NCBI GenBank assembly: GCA_030684355.1
Contig: JAUXTN010000231.1
Location: 1 to 64,000 of the forward strand
DNA length: 64,000 nucleotides
Direction of reading: 5' to 3'
Source of the DNA: Pseudomonadota bacterium
GTDB lineage: Bacteria; Myxococcota_A; UBA796; SXON01
Both the position numbers and the translations under genes were made by a program. The notes beneath the pieces are model-generated. The model was not told the origin of the DNA. It saw nothing but the letters and a program-made list of their open reading frames with translations, and searched no databases. Of the stretch, positions 17,456 through 25,761 are shown piece after piece; positions within the stretch are counted from its first letter, which is position 1, and each line of letters starts with the position of its first letter.

Positions 17456-19504
17456 TCAGCGCGCACATGCCGGGAGGGAGGGGGAGGCGGAGGCCTGGGA
17501 CAGGGCGTCCCAGGGATGGTCGGGGTCGGCGCCGCGGTCACGCAGCTCGACGCTGTGGGCGAGGTCCCAGCACCCCCGCGCGGCATGGCCGAGCGCGAGG
17601 CACCACGGTTGCCCCTTCACCTGCCAGTCACCCCTCCGCTTGTCTACATCTGTGCTTTCACAGCCGGGACCGCCCCCGGCATAGACATGTTTTAGCGTGA
17701 TTTCTCGGAGGGCGCCGTCGGCGAGGTCGGCGCGCACGAGCAGATCGGCCCAGTGCAGGTACTGCGGCACGTCCGCGGCGCTGCCCGCGAGGCGGAGGCA
17801 GTCCTCGAACAGCTCCGGCCCGTTGACCGGCGCGTACGCGAACCACGCCTCGGCGCGCGCGCAGGCCGCTCGGCCGGCGTCGAGCTCCACCTTGTTGGGG
17901 GGGAGGCCCGCGGTCTGGGCCTGCGCGACGAGCTCGCTGCGGACGAGCACCTCGGTCCACGTGGCCTCGACGCGCAGCCAGTGGTGCTCGGCGTCCTCGG
18001 GCAGGCGATCGTGCACCTCGACGAGGGCCTCGACGGCGTCGCCGCAGTGGACGGCGGCCGTGGCATCGAGGCGGTTGAGCCGGCAGACGGCGGCGTCGAG
18101 CGTGCCGCGGGCGAGCAGGGCGACGGGGTCGCGGCTGTCCTCGACCGGCGCCACCGCGCTGCGAGCGGCCTCGTAGCGGTCCGGGTGCCACCCCTCGTTC
18201 GAGTCCTGGAAACCCTGCGCCCACACCGTGGCGAGCGCGTGGACGGCCTCGGCGCGGGGCGTCGCGCGGATGCCGACGGCGTCGGCCGCCAGCGCGCGGA
18301 GCTTCTCCCGCTGCGACTTGTCGCGGTTGAGCTCGGCCCGGGTCTTGTTCGCCTTCATGGCGGACAGGGCGTCCTCGGCGGCGTCGTTCGCCGCGGACAC
18401 CTGCGCCTGGTTCCACGCGAGGCCGAGCCCGCCGCAGGTGAGCACCCCGACCGCCAGCACGCCGAACGCGGTCAGGAGGCAGCCGGTCTGGACCGGGCGA
18501 GGGGCGGAGCTCGTCGTGATCGTGGACGGGTTCGTCCCCTCGCGGAGGGGGGCACTGTCGAGGTCGCCGGTGCGCTCGGGGACGCGCTCGGTCTCGAACG
18601 GCGGGCGGGCGCCGGGGCCGGAGAGGCTCGGGTGGGACGGGCCGGCGGGCGTGGCCTCGGGGACGCGCTCCGTGGAGGTGCCGGGGGGCGGCGGCGTGGG
18701 GCGGTCGAGCCAGTCGACGAGCGGGGCGCCGAGCTCCAGGTGGGCGAGCAGGCCCTCGGTGCGGGGCCGCCGGAGCGGATCGTGGAGCCGGCAGGCGTCG
18801 AGCGCGCTCCGCCACTCCGGGGGCGCGCCCGCGGGGAACAGGTGCTCGACGAGCTGGGCCCACGACCAGAGGTCGCTCGCGAGGTAGGTCCGCTGCTCGC
18901 GCTCCTGCTCCGGCGCGGCCCACGAGCGCGTGAGGTCGCGGGTCGGGGCATACGCGGTGGGGTTGGCGACCTCGCGCAGGGTGTCCAGGTCGATGAGCGC
19001 GATGCTGCCGTCGGGCCGGAGCACCAGGTTCTCTGGCTTGAAGTCGCCGTAGGTGACGAGGCACGCGTGGAGCGCGACGAGGATGCGGAGGGCGTCGAGC
19101 GCGCGGGCCCGGGCGTCCTCGACCGAGGGGGTCGCGACGTGGTGGAGGGGCGTGCCCTCGACCCAGCCCGTCGAGATGGAGACGTACCCGTCGGCGTCCA
19201 CGCCGGCCGCGACCGCGTGGGTCCAGGGGAGGGGAGGGCCGAGGTCGCGGGGGAGGCGCGCGGCGACGCGGTAGCCCTCGAGCGTGAGCTGCAGGTCCTC
19301 CGGGATGAGCCCGAGCATCGTGCCGTGCCCGTGGAGGACGATCTTCTCCACCAGCGGCCCCAGGTCCGTCGGCAACTGGGTGGAGAGGAGCACGCGCGTG
19401 ACGCACTCCTGGCCGGCCACCCACGTGCGCGACACGCGCCGGTGCCCGGGGACCTCGCGGAGGACCTGGGGCTCGCCCGATCCCCGGCTCGCCGAGGGGC
19501 TCAC
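17456..19504 (-). CDS. Ser/Thr kinase-like protein with C-terminal extracytoplasmic domain
   Basis: The GTG start at 19504 overlaps the stop of the SEDS-PBP gene by 4 bases. Residues ~1-270 form a divergent protein-kinase fold: catalytic loop YGDFKPENLVL (Asp154, Lys156), metal site LIDLDT in place of DFG (Asp172), an APE-like WAAPEQE and SDLWSWAQ. A clear glycine-rich loop and VAIK lysine are not visible, so catalytic competence is uncertain. A membrane span (LLTAFGVLAVGVLTCGGLGL) near residue 330 separates it from a ~330-residue helical, Cys-containing outer domain that could sense the cell wall. Its place after FHA, PP2C and SEDS-PBP genes parallels PknA/PknB in actinobacterial wall operons. 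682 residues. Confidence 0.85.
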   Translation of the reverse strand: MSPSASRGSGEPQVLREVPGHRRVSRTWVAGQECVTRVLLSTQLPTDLGPLVEKIVLHGHGTMLGLIPEDLQLTLEGYRVAARLPRDLGPPLPWTHAVAAGVDADGYVSISTGWVEGTPLHHVATPSVEDARARALDALRILVALHACLVTYGDFKPENLVLRPDGSIALIDLDTLREVANPTAYAPTRDLTRSWAAPEQEREQRTYLASDLWSWAQLVEHLFPAGAPPEWRSALDACRLHDPLRRPRTEGLLAHLELGAPLVDWLDRPTPPPPGTSTERVPEATPAGPSHPSLSGPGARPPFETERVPERTGDLDSAPLREGTNPSTITTSSAPRPVQTGCLLTAFGVLAVGVLTCGGLGLAWNQAQVSAANDAAEDALSAMKANKTRAELNRDKSQREKLRALAADAVGIRATPRAEAVHALATVWAQGFQDSNEGWHPDRYEAARSAVAPVEDSRDPVALLARGTLDAAVCRLNRLDATAAVHCGDAVEALVEVHDRLPEDAEHHWLRVEATWTEVLVRSELVAQAQTAGLPPNKVELDAGRAACARAEAWFAYAPVNGPELFEDCLRLAGSAADVPQYLHWADLLVRADLADGALREITLKHVYAGGGPGCESTDVDKRRGDWQVKGQPWCLALGHAARGCWDLAHSVELRDRGADPDHPWDALSQASASPSLPACAR

Positions 19505-22500
19505 GGCGACGTGGTCGCGGCGGCGGCGGCCGGCAGGTAGCCGAGGGTGCGCAGCTCCTTGATCGCCGCGATGACGAGCGGCCCGGCCGCGGACGCGCCG
19601 AAGCCGCCGTGGGGCACGACCGCGGTGACGACGTAGCGGCCGTCGGTGCCCGCGCCGCACGCGGGCGCGGTGTCGGGCTCGGCGATGGCGACGAACCACG
19701 AGTGGGGGAGGGTGGTCTGGGCGGGCTCGATCTTCCAGGCCGCCTCGTCGCGCGTGCCCGGGGCGTCCGCGGTGCCGGTCTTGCCGTAGATGCGGACGCC
19801 CGGCACCTTCGCGAGCCGCGCGCCCGTGCCGGACTTCATCACGCCCTGCATGCCGGAGAGGACGGCGGCGAGCCCGGTGGGGTCCGGCAAGAGCGGCGAC
19901 GCCGTGCAGGACGCGCCCAGCAGCAGGTCGGGGGGGCAGCGGCGGTAGGTGCCGCCATCGGCGATGGCGCCCACGAGCCGCGCGGCCTGGGTGACGTTCC
20001 ACGAGCCCGCGCCCTGGCCGAACCCGGTCTGGGCGAGGCGGCGGCTGCCGGCGGACCCGAGGCCGGTGAAGTCGCCGTCGGCCTCCTGGTCGAGGCCCGG
20101 GTTGCCGAACTCGACGCCCGCGGCGCGGAGCGCGCGGTAGGCCCCGGGGCCGAGGTCGAGCGCGAGCTGCCCGAACCACACGTTGGAGCTCTTCGTGATG
20201 GCGGCGACGAGATCGAGGTCTCCCCGCGCGCCGCCGTCGGCGTGATCGTGGATGGGCCGGGTCCACCCCGGGAGCGTGAAGGACGGGCGGCCGTCGTGCA
20301 CCTCGGTGCAGGGGTACTCGGGGAGGGCGTCGTCGGGGCAGGACGAGCCGGGGTCGCCCCGCGGGTCGAGCACCTTGCCCTCGCGCACCGCCGCGACCGC
20401 CGAGAGGAGCTTGAAGACGGAGCCGGCCTGCCACACGCCGTGCGCGCCGGTCTTGTCCGACCACGCGCCGTAGATGCCCATGAACTTCGGGTCGGCGGCG
20501 AGCCGCTCCTTGCGCCAGGTGGCGCCGCCCGGGTCGTAGTCGGGCCACTGGGCGCGCGCGAGGACGTGGCCGGTCGCGGGATCGAGCACCACGAGGGCCG
20601 CGGCGCCCACGCTGCTCTTCGCGGCGGCGGCCTTCACGAGCGGCGCGAGGGCTGCCTGCAGGCGCGCGTCCAGCGTGAGGGAGACGGTGCGGGCGGCGAC
20701 ATCGTCGGAGAGGGCGCGGACGGCGGCTTCGCGGTCGGCCAGGGGCATGCGCGCGAGGGGCAGCAGCGACGCGAGATCGGGGGTGGCGAGGGCGACCCGG
20801 CGGACCGTGGTCGGCGCGGCGCCGCCGAGGCGGGTGTAGCGGGCGAGGGCGCGGGACCGTTCGGATGCGGCCTCGTTCGCGGCGGCGGGGGCGGCGTGGA
20901 GGAGGGCGTCCTTCCCGTTCACGGTCCCGAGCCAGATCGCGGGGCCGTCGGCGCGGTCCGGATAGCCGCGGAGGACCCGATCCTGCTGGCGCTCGACGCT
21001 CCACTTCGCGCGGAGGAGGCCGCCGCCCGAGGGGCCGAGGACGGTGCCGAGGGCGTCTCCGAGGGGGTGCTCGCGGGTGCCGGCGACGGGGGAGGTCGCG
21101 AGCGGCGCGCCGGTGCGGTCGAGGATGTCGCCGCGGCGGAGGGCGGCGGCGATGGACGAGAGCCGGCGGTCCTGGAGGAGCACGGGCGTGCCGTCCGCGA
21201 GGGTGGTGACGACCCCGCGGAGGCTCGTCTCGTCCCGGCCGACGACCGCGATGCTGACCGTCGCGACCACTCCGAGCACGGTGAGGGCGCCGACGGCGAG
21301 CTGGACGTGCCGCACCCCGCCCGCGATCTCCTGGAGCTCGTCCGTCGCGACGCGGGCCTGGCCGTCCTCCCCGAGCCGCGCGATCAGCGCCGCGACGGCC
21401 CAGAACGCGACCATGCTCGTCTTCCCGAACGAGAGGAACGGGACGACGACGCCCGTGAGCGGGATGACCCCGAAGGTGCCGCCGAGGATGGTGGCCGCCT
21501 GCGCCACGACGAGCATGCCGAGGCCCGCAGCCATCAGCGCGCGCTCGGGCGTGCGGTTGTGCACGGCGACGCGGAGGCCGTCCGCGACGGCGACGCCCAC
21601 GAGGAGGAGCCAGGTGAGCGCCCCGGTGACGCCGAGCTCCTCGACGAGGTGGGCGTAGACGAGGTCGGTGTGGCCGGCGGGGATGCCGCCGGGGAAGGCG
21701 GTGCCGAGGCCGCTCCCGGTCCAGCCGCCCGCGGCCATGGCCCAGAAGCCGAGCGCGAGCTGGTCGCCGTTCGGGAGGCCGTTGAGCCAGGGGTCGGCCC
21801 ACATGTGGAGGCGCGTCTGGACGGTGCCGGAGGGCGCGAGCTCCGGCGCGAAGGCGAAGACGGCGAGGGTGGCGGCGAGGCTCCCGACCGCGAGGAGGAC
21901 CCAGCCCGGGCTGCGCGTCGCGAGGTAGAAGAGCCCGAGGAAGACCCCGCCGACGATCAGCGTGGGGCCGAGGTCCTTGACCAGGAAGAGGCCCGCCCAG
22001 GTCGCCAGGAGCGCCGCCAGCGCGGGGACGAGGAGCGTCGGCCGGGGGAGGCGCAGGAAGCCGGCCCGGGTGCGCTGGAAGCGGATCTTTGCGGCACGGC
22101 GGCCGAGGGCGTCCGCGGCGAAGAGCACGGCCCCGATCTTCACGAGCTCGATGGGCTGCGTGCCGAAGAGGTTGATGCGCTGGCTCGAGCGCCCGGGGGC
22201 TTCGCCGAACAGCGCGAGCGCCACGAGCAGGGCCACGACCGTGCCGCCGAGGACCCACCGGCCCCGCGAGATCCAGGCCCCCACGTCACCGGGGACGGCG
22301 AGCAGCGCCGCGGCAGCCAGGCACCCGTAGAACACGCCCTGCGCGAACCCAGGGCCCGGCCAGTCGCCGCGGAAGGGGTTGCCGTAGCCGAGCTGCACCA
22401 CGAGGCCCAGGGCCGCCGCGGCGCCCACGGCGGGGAGGAGCAGCGGCGTACGGATGTGCTGCCCGCGACGGAGCGCCGTCGCGCCGCGGACCAGGGCGAG

Positions 22501-22686
22501 CAGCACCAGCCCGCCCGCGAACCAGGCTGCGGCCTCGCTGCCCGCGGCCTGCACGAGCAGGACGTCGCCGGTCTCCCCGCGAGCCGCCGCGGCGGCGAGC
22601 GTGCCTTCGATGGCCCAGCCCGCGCCGAGCCAGCCGGCGACCGCCACCGCCACGAGCAGGGCGAGCTCGACGAGGAGCTGGATCAC
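19501..22686 (-). CDS. SEDS glycosyltransferase (FtsW/RodA) fused to class B penicillin-binding transpeptidase
   Basis: A single 1061-residue chain contains both halves of a peptidoglycan synthase. Residues ~1-470 form a polytopic SEDS domain with family segments INLFGTQPIELVKIG, FLVKDLGPTLIVG and GVVVPFLSFGKTS. Residues ~480-1061 form a class B PBP with pedestal and transpeptidase regions: SVFK (Ser756, Lys759), SSN (833-835) and KTG (969-971). The SEDS half polymerises lipid II and the PBP half crosslinks it. In most bacteria these are separate partner proteins (RodA-PBP2, FtsW-FtsI). The ATG overlaps the PP2C stop by 4 bases and the stop overlaps the kinase-like gene by 4 bases, so stoichiometry and regulation are tightly coupled. 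All catalytic motifs are present. Confidence 0.95.
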   Translation of the reverse strand: MIQLLVELALLVAVAVAGWLGAGWAIEGTLAAAAARGETGDVLLVQAAGSEAAAWFAGGLVLLALVRGATALRRGQHIRTPLLLPAVGAAAALGLVVQLGYGNPFRGDWPGPGFAQGVFYGCLAAAALLAVPGDVGAWISRGRWVLGGTVVALLVALALFGEAPGRSSQRINLFGTQPIELVKIGAVLFAADALGRRAAKIRFQRTRAGFLRLPRPTLLVPALAALLATWAGLFLVKDLGPTLIVGGVFLGLFYLATRSPGWVLLAVGSLAATLAVFAFAPELAPSGTVQTRLHMWADPWLNGLPNGDQLALGFWAMAAGGWTGSGLGTAFPGGIPAGHTDLVYAHLVEELGVTGALTWLLLVGVAVADGLRVAVHNRTPERALMAAGLGMLVVAQAATILGGTFGVIPLTGVVVPFLSFGKTSMVAFWAVAALIARLGEDGQARVATDELQEIAGGVRHVQLAVGALTVLGVVATVSIAVVGRDETSLRGVVTTLADGTPVLLQDRRLSSIAAALRRGDILDRTGAPLATSPVAGTREHPLGDALGTVLGPSGGGLLRAKWSVERQQDRVLRGYPDRADGPAIWLGTVNGKDALLHAAPAAANEAASERSRALARYTRLGGAAPTTVRRVALATPDLASLLPLARMPLADREAAVRALSDDVAARTVSLTLDARLQAALAPLVKAAAAKSSVGAAALVVLDPATGHVLARAQWPDYDPGGATWRKERLAADPKFMGIYGAWSDKTGAHGVWQAGSVFKLLSAVAAVREGKVLDPRGDPGSSCPDDALPEYPCTEVHDGRPSFTLPGWTRPIHDHADGGARGDLDLVAAITKSSNVWFGQLALDLGPGAYRALRAAGVEFGNPGLDQEADGDFTGLGSAGSRRLAQTGFGQGAGSWNVTQAARLVGAIADGGTYRRCPPDLLLGASCTASPLLPDPTGLAAVLSGMQGVMKSGTGARLAKVPGVRIYGKTGTADAPGTRDEAAWKIEPAQTTLPHSWFVAIAEPDTAPACGAGTDGRYVVTAVVPHGGFGASAAGPLVIAAIKELRTLGYLPAAAAATTSP

Positions 22687-24074
22687 GGCTTGGGGGCCCC
22701 CCCGGAGGGGGTGTCGCCGGCGGGCAAGGCGGGGGCGTCACCCGTCGGCGCCGGGGTGTCCCCCGCGGGCGCACCCGGGGTGTCCTCGGCGGGAACGTCA
22801 CCGCCGGGCGCCGGAGCGTCCCCGGCGGGCGCCTGAGCGTCACCGGCGGGCGCCGGGGCGCCGAGCAGCACCACGTTCGTCTGCTCCGCGACCACGGGGC
22901 CCTCGAACGCGGGCGGGGTTCCCCCCGGCGTGTCGATCCAGACGTTCGCCAGCACGACGCGGCCTCCGCCGGTGCTTACGACGCGCACCGACCCGGCCTT
23001 CACGCGGCTGTCGCGGATCTCGAGCGTCGCGCCCTCCGCGAGCAGCACGGTGAGCGCGCCGTCGAGCTCGATGGTGGCGAGGTGCACGGCGAAGGTGGCG
23101 CCCTCGCTGACCTCCACGCGCCAGTCGATCCCGCGGACCTCGGTGCCGCGCACCTCCAGGCGGGCGCCGGCCGTCACGGTCGTCGTCTTGCCGGCCTCCA
23201 CCTGCACGTTCGGCGTGGTGCCGAAGAGGGTGTCGACCGTGACGCGGTCGGGGAGCTGGACCACCGCCGGGATGCGGCGCCCGAAGAGCGTGACGCCCGC
23301 GAGCCCGGCCATCGCCACGAACAGCGCGATCGTCACCGCGAGGCCGAGCCGCCGCTGGATCCGGCCGCGGCGGAAGCGCCCGATCCGCACGGCGATGACC
23401 GTCACGTTGTCGGGGCCGCCCCGCGCGAGCGCCAGGGCGATGAGGCGCGCGCTCACGGCATCGGCCTCGCCACCCTCGCGCCAGAGGCGCTGCAGCTCCG
23501 CGGCGAGCTCGTCGGCGGGGACGGCGTCGTGGAGGCCGTCGCTCGCGAGCACCAGGAGATCGCCCCGGGCGATGGGGTAGCGGCCGGTCTCGACCCACTC
23601 CCCCTCCATCACCTTGCGGCCCAGGTCCCGCGCGACGGGCCGCTTGTTGGCCCCGCCGGCCTCGCGCTCGGCGACGTGGTCGTGCGTGAGCTGCCGCACG
23701 CCCTTCGCGTTGACGATCCACGCGCGGGTGTCGCCCACGTGCGCGACGGCGAGCGTGCGGCCGTTGTCGTCGAGGCGCACGGCGGTCGCGACGGCGCCCA
23801 TGTCCTTCTGGCCGGGCTCGGCCTCGGCCTGCCGCAGGATGCGCGCGCGCGCCTCCTTCATCGCGGCGGCGAGCACGGTCTCGCTGGCGAGGCGCGGCAG
23901 GTTCGGCACCTCGGCGAGGGCCGCGGCGGCGATGGCGGCGGCGACCTCTCCGGCTTCTTGTCCACCCATGCCGTCGATGACGGCGAAGAGGCCGTGCTCC
24001 GGACGGCAGACCGCAGCATCCTCGTTGTGGGGACGAACGCGGCCGGCGTGGGTGCGGGCGGAGGCGGTCATCAT
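22683..24074 (-). CDS. PP2C-family Ser/Thr phosphatase with membrane anchor and Ala/Pro/Gly-Asp tail
   Basis: Residues 1-240 form a PP2C phosphatase with the metal-binding motifs RPHNEDA, FAVIDGMGGQEAGE, AHVGDTRAW, LVLASDGLHD and GGPDNVTVI, as in bacterial PstP/PrpC. A span (VTIALFVAMAGLAGVTLFG) follows, then a ~120-residue beta-rich outer domain and a tandem APAGD-type repeat tail. 463 residues. It overlaps the FHA gene upstream and the SEDS-PBP gene downstream by 4 bases each. The expected role is to dephosphorylate targets of the kinase-like protein, as PstP does in mycobacteria. The outer domain and repeat tail are unusual for PstP. Confidence 0.95.
   Translation of the reverse strand: MMTASARTHAGRVRPHNEDAAVCRPEHGLFAVIDGMGGQEAGEVAAAIAAAALAEVPNLPRLASETVLAAAMKEARARILRQAEAEPGQKDMGAVATAVRLDDNGRTLAVAHVGDTRAWIVNAKGVRQLTHDHVAEREAGGANKRPVARDLGRKVMEGEWVETGRYPIARGDLLVLASDGLHDAVPADELAAELQRLWREGGEADAVSARLIALALARGGPDNVTVIAVRIGRFRRGRIQRRLGLAVTIALFVAMAGLAGVTLFGRRIPAVVQLPDRVTVDTLFGTTPNVQVEAGKTTTVTAGARLEVRGTEVRGIDWRVEVSEGATFAVHLATIELDGALTVLLAEGATLEIRDSRVKAGSVRVVSTGGGRVVLANVWIDTPGGTPPAFEGPVVAEQTNVVLLGAPAPAGDAQAPAGDAPAPGGDVPAEDTPGAPAGDTPAPTGDAPALPAGDTPSGGAPKP
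22716..22866 (-). repeat. Tandem coding repeat (APAGD-type units)
   Basis: The 3' end of the phosphatase gene consists of about ten ~15-18-base units encoding variants of APAGD (APAGDAQ, APAGDAP, APGGDVP, APAGDTP, APTGDAP, LPAGDTP). Such repeats expand and contract easily; the product is a flexible acidic, proline-containing tail outside the membrane. Confidence 0.8.
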
Positions 24075-24904
24075 GCGCGCACCACGGTGAGCTTCATCTC
24101 GCCTCCAGAGAGCATTATTTCGACGGGGAGCTTCTCCCGGACCGACTGACCGGGCGCGAGCGCGGCGCCCCCGACCGACACCGGGTTGCTGTCGCCCGGC
24201 TCGCGCGACACCTCGACGTGCTCGCCGTCCACCCGCACGCCGGCCTGCCGACGGTTGATGCGTGGGCCCGCGCCGGGAATCGCGACGTGGTCGGCCCCCG
24301 CGTCCGGGTGGGCCCGCCCGAGCACGTGGCGCACGCCGCTCCGGAGGACGACCTCCCCCGACGGGGCCCGCAAGAGCGCGGCGCCCACCGGGACGGTCCC
24401 GGGGCCGCCCGCGGAGAGGCCGGGGGCCGGCCGGAGCTTGTCGAGCCGGACCGTGATCTCGCCGGCGCCGGGCGCCGCGGCCTCCGCGTCGGGCACGTGG
24501 CGCGCGTGGACCACGCCGCGGCCGGGCTCGAGCTCGTCGGCGTCGTCGACGAGCAGCCGCACCGTGAGCGCACCCACCGTGACGGCCTCGATGCGGACGA
24601 GCTCCTCGTAGAGCATCGGGCCGAGATCCTTCTGGAGGCTCGCCTCCACGGGGCGCAGGCGGTCATGGTCGGCGCGCGCGAGGAACACGCGGTACTCGTT
24701 CCACACCTGCGGCTGGCCGGTGGCGCTCTTGAACGGGCAGGTGACCATCGCGGTGGTGACGGCCTGGCCGATCGCCCAGGCGTCCACGACCACGGCGCCG
24801 CGCGGCTCGAACACGTTCCACCAGCCGCCCTTCCAGAGGGCGCCCTTCCGCTTGACCTTCGAGAAGTCGGCCCGGAAGCGGTCGGGAGACTCGGCCTTCA
24901 ACAT
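24071..24904 (-). CDS. FHA-domain protein (FhaB-like position)
   Basis: The 277-residue protein has an N-terminal domain resembling the start of FhaA-type proteins (LGPMLYEELVRIEAVTVGAL, TVRLLVDDADE) and a C-terminal forkhead-associated domain (GVRHVLGRAHPDAGADHVAI, INRRQAGVRVDGEHVEVSRE). It uses the FHA glycine/arginine core that binds phosphothreonine peptides. It has no membrane span, so it is a cytoplasmic reader of kinase-phosphorylated partners. It lies 14 bases after the FhaA-like gene and overlaps the phosphatase gene by 4 bases. Confidence 0.85.
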   Translation of the reverse strand: MLKAESPDRFRADFSKVKRKGALWKGGWWNVFEPRGAVVVDAWAIGQAVTTAMVTCPFKSATGQPQVWNEYRVFLARADHDRLRPVEASLQKDLGPMLYEELVRIEAVTVGALTVRLLVDDADELEPGRGVVHARHVPDAEAAAPGAGEITVRLDKLRPAPGLSAGGPGTVPVGAALLRAPSGEVVLRSGVRHVLGRAHPDAGADHVAIPGAGPRINRRQAGVRVDGEHVEVSREPGDSNPVSVGGAALAPGQSVREKLPVEIMLSGGEMKLTVVRA

Positions 24905-24918
24905 CTGCGCCTCCGCAT

Positions 24919-25644
24919 CTATACGTCTACCGGATCGAGGCGCAGGGACACGCAGCCGTCGAGCCCGTCGTGCAGCTCCAGCCGGTCCCCGACGCGGAGG
25001 GGGGCCCGACCCGATGCGGTCATCGCGGGGCGGAGCTGGGTGCCGTCGCGCCGCACCACGAGGAGGAACTCACCCTGCTGGCGAGCCTCTACCTCCAGCA
25101 GCGCACCGCTGCGGCGCAGGATCGCGGCCGCGCGGCTGACCCAGGCGAGCGACTCGGTCAACACGATGTCGTTGGGGAGGCGCTGGTCCCCCGGGTGCTC
25201 CTGGTGCCAGCGCCCGCGGCCGATGCGCCACTCCTTGCGCGCGAGGTCGACCGGGAAGCGCTGCCCGTCGAGGTCCCCGCCGACCACCACCAGGACGCCG
25301 CCCAGCGCGTGCTCGTCCTCGTGCACGGTCACGCCGCCGGGCTCGCCGCGCTCGACGACGTAGCGGCGTGCGGGCAACGTCTCGCTCGCGACGAGGCGGT
25401 TCTGGAGGCGCGCCTCGAGGTCCCGCTCGAACGACGCGTCCGCCACGAAGCCGCGGAGCGTCACGAGGCTGCCCTCCGCCGCCCGGATCTCCACGCGGAC
25501 GCCCGCCGGAAACACCTCGCGCCCGCGCGCCGCGTGGCGCTTGAGCGCGAGGATGCCGGCTTCGACCTCGCGGAGAAGGTCGTCCCGCCCCAGCTCGTCG
25601 TCGCCGCCCTGCAGGGAGCGTCGGATCGTGTCGAACAAGCCCAT
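24919..25644 (-). CDS. FhaA-like protein (DUF3662-type N-terminus plus FHA domain)
   Basis: Translation from ATG 25644 begins MGLFDTIRRSLQGGDDELG and continues with the ~110-residue domain found at the start of actinobacterial FhaA (AGILALKRHAARGREVFPAG, VRVEIRAAEGSLVTLRGF). An FHA-like C-terminal half follows (GRGRWHQEHPGDQRLPNDIV, SLAWVSRAAAILRR). 241 residues. FhaA in mycobacteria binds phosphorylated MviN/MurJ and restrains wall synthesis; a similar role is inferred. It is the first gene of the five-gene operon. The in-frame upstream extension to 25689 lacks a good start. Confidence 0.8.
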   Translation of the reverse strand: MGLFDTIRRSLQGGDDELGRDDLLREVEAGILALKRHAARGREVFPAGVRVEIRAAEGSLVTLRGFVADASFERDLEARLQNRLVASETLPARRYVVERGEPGGVTVHEDEHALGGVLVVVGGDLDGQRFPVDLARKEWRIGRGRWHQEHPGDQRLPNDIVLTESLAWVSRAAAILRRSGALLEVEARQQGEFLLVVRRDGTQLRPAMTASGRAPLRVGDRLELHDGLDGCVSLRLDPVDV

Positions 25645-25761
25645 CGGAACCGCCTCGCGCGCGGAACGTATCCGCGAACGCGGCCTCACGCGGGGAGGGA
25701 GGGCCGTGCGGCAGGGAAGGGCCCGCCTGGTCGCTACGGCAGGGCCGCTAAGCCGAGGTCG

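Noticed and set aside
19609..22836. 1075-codon frame antisense to the SEDS-PBP gene
   Set aside because: Arg/Gly/Glu-rich with no domain; the opposite strand encodes a protein with all expected catalytic motifs.
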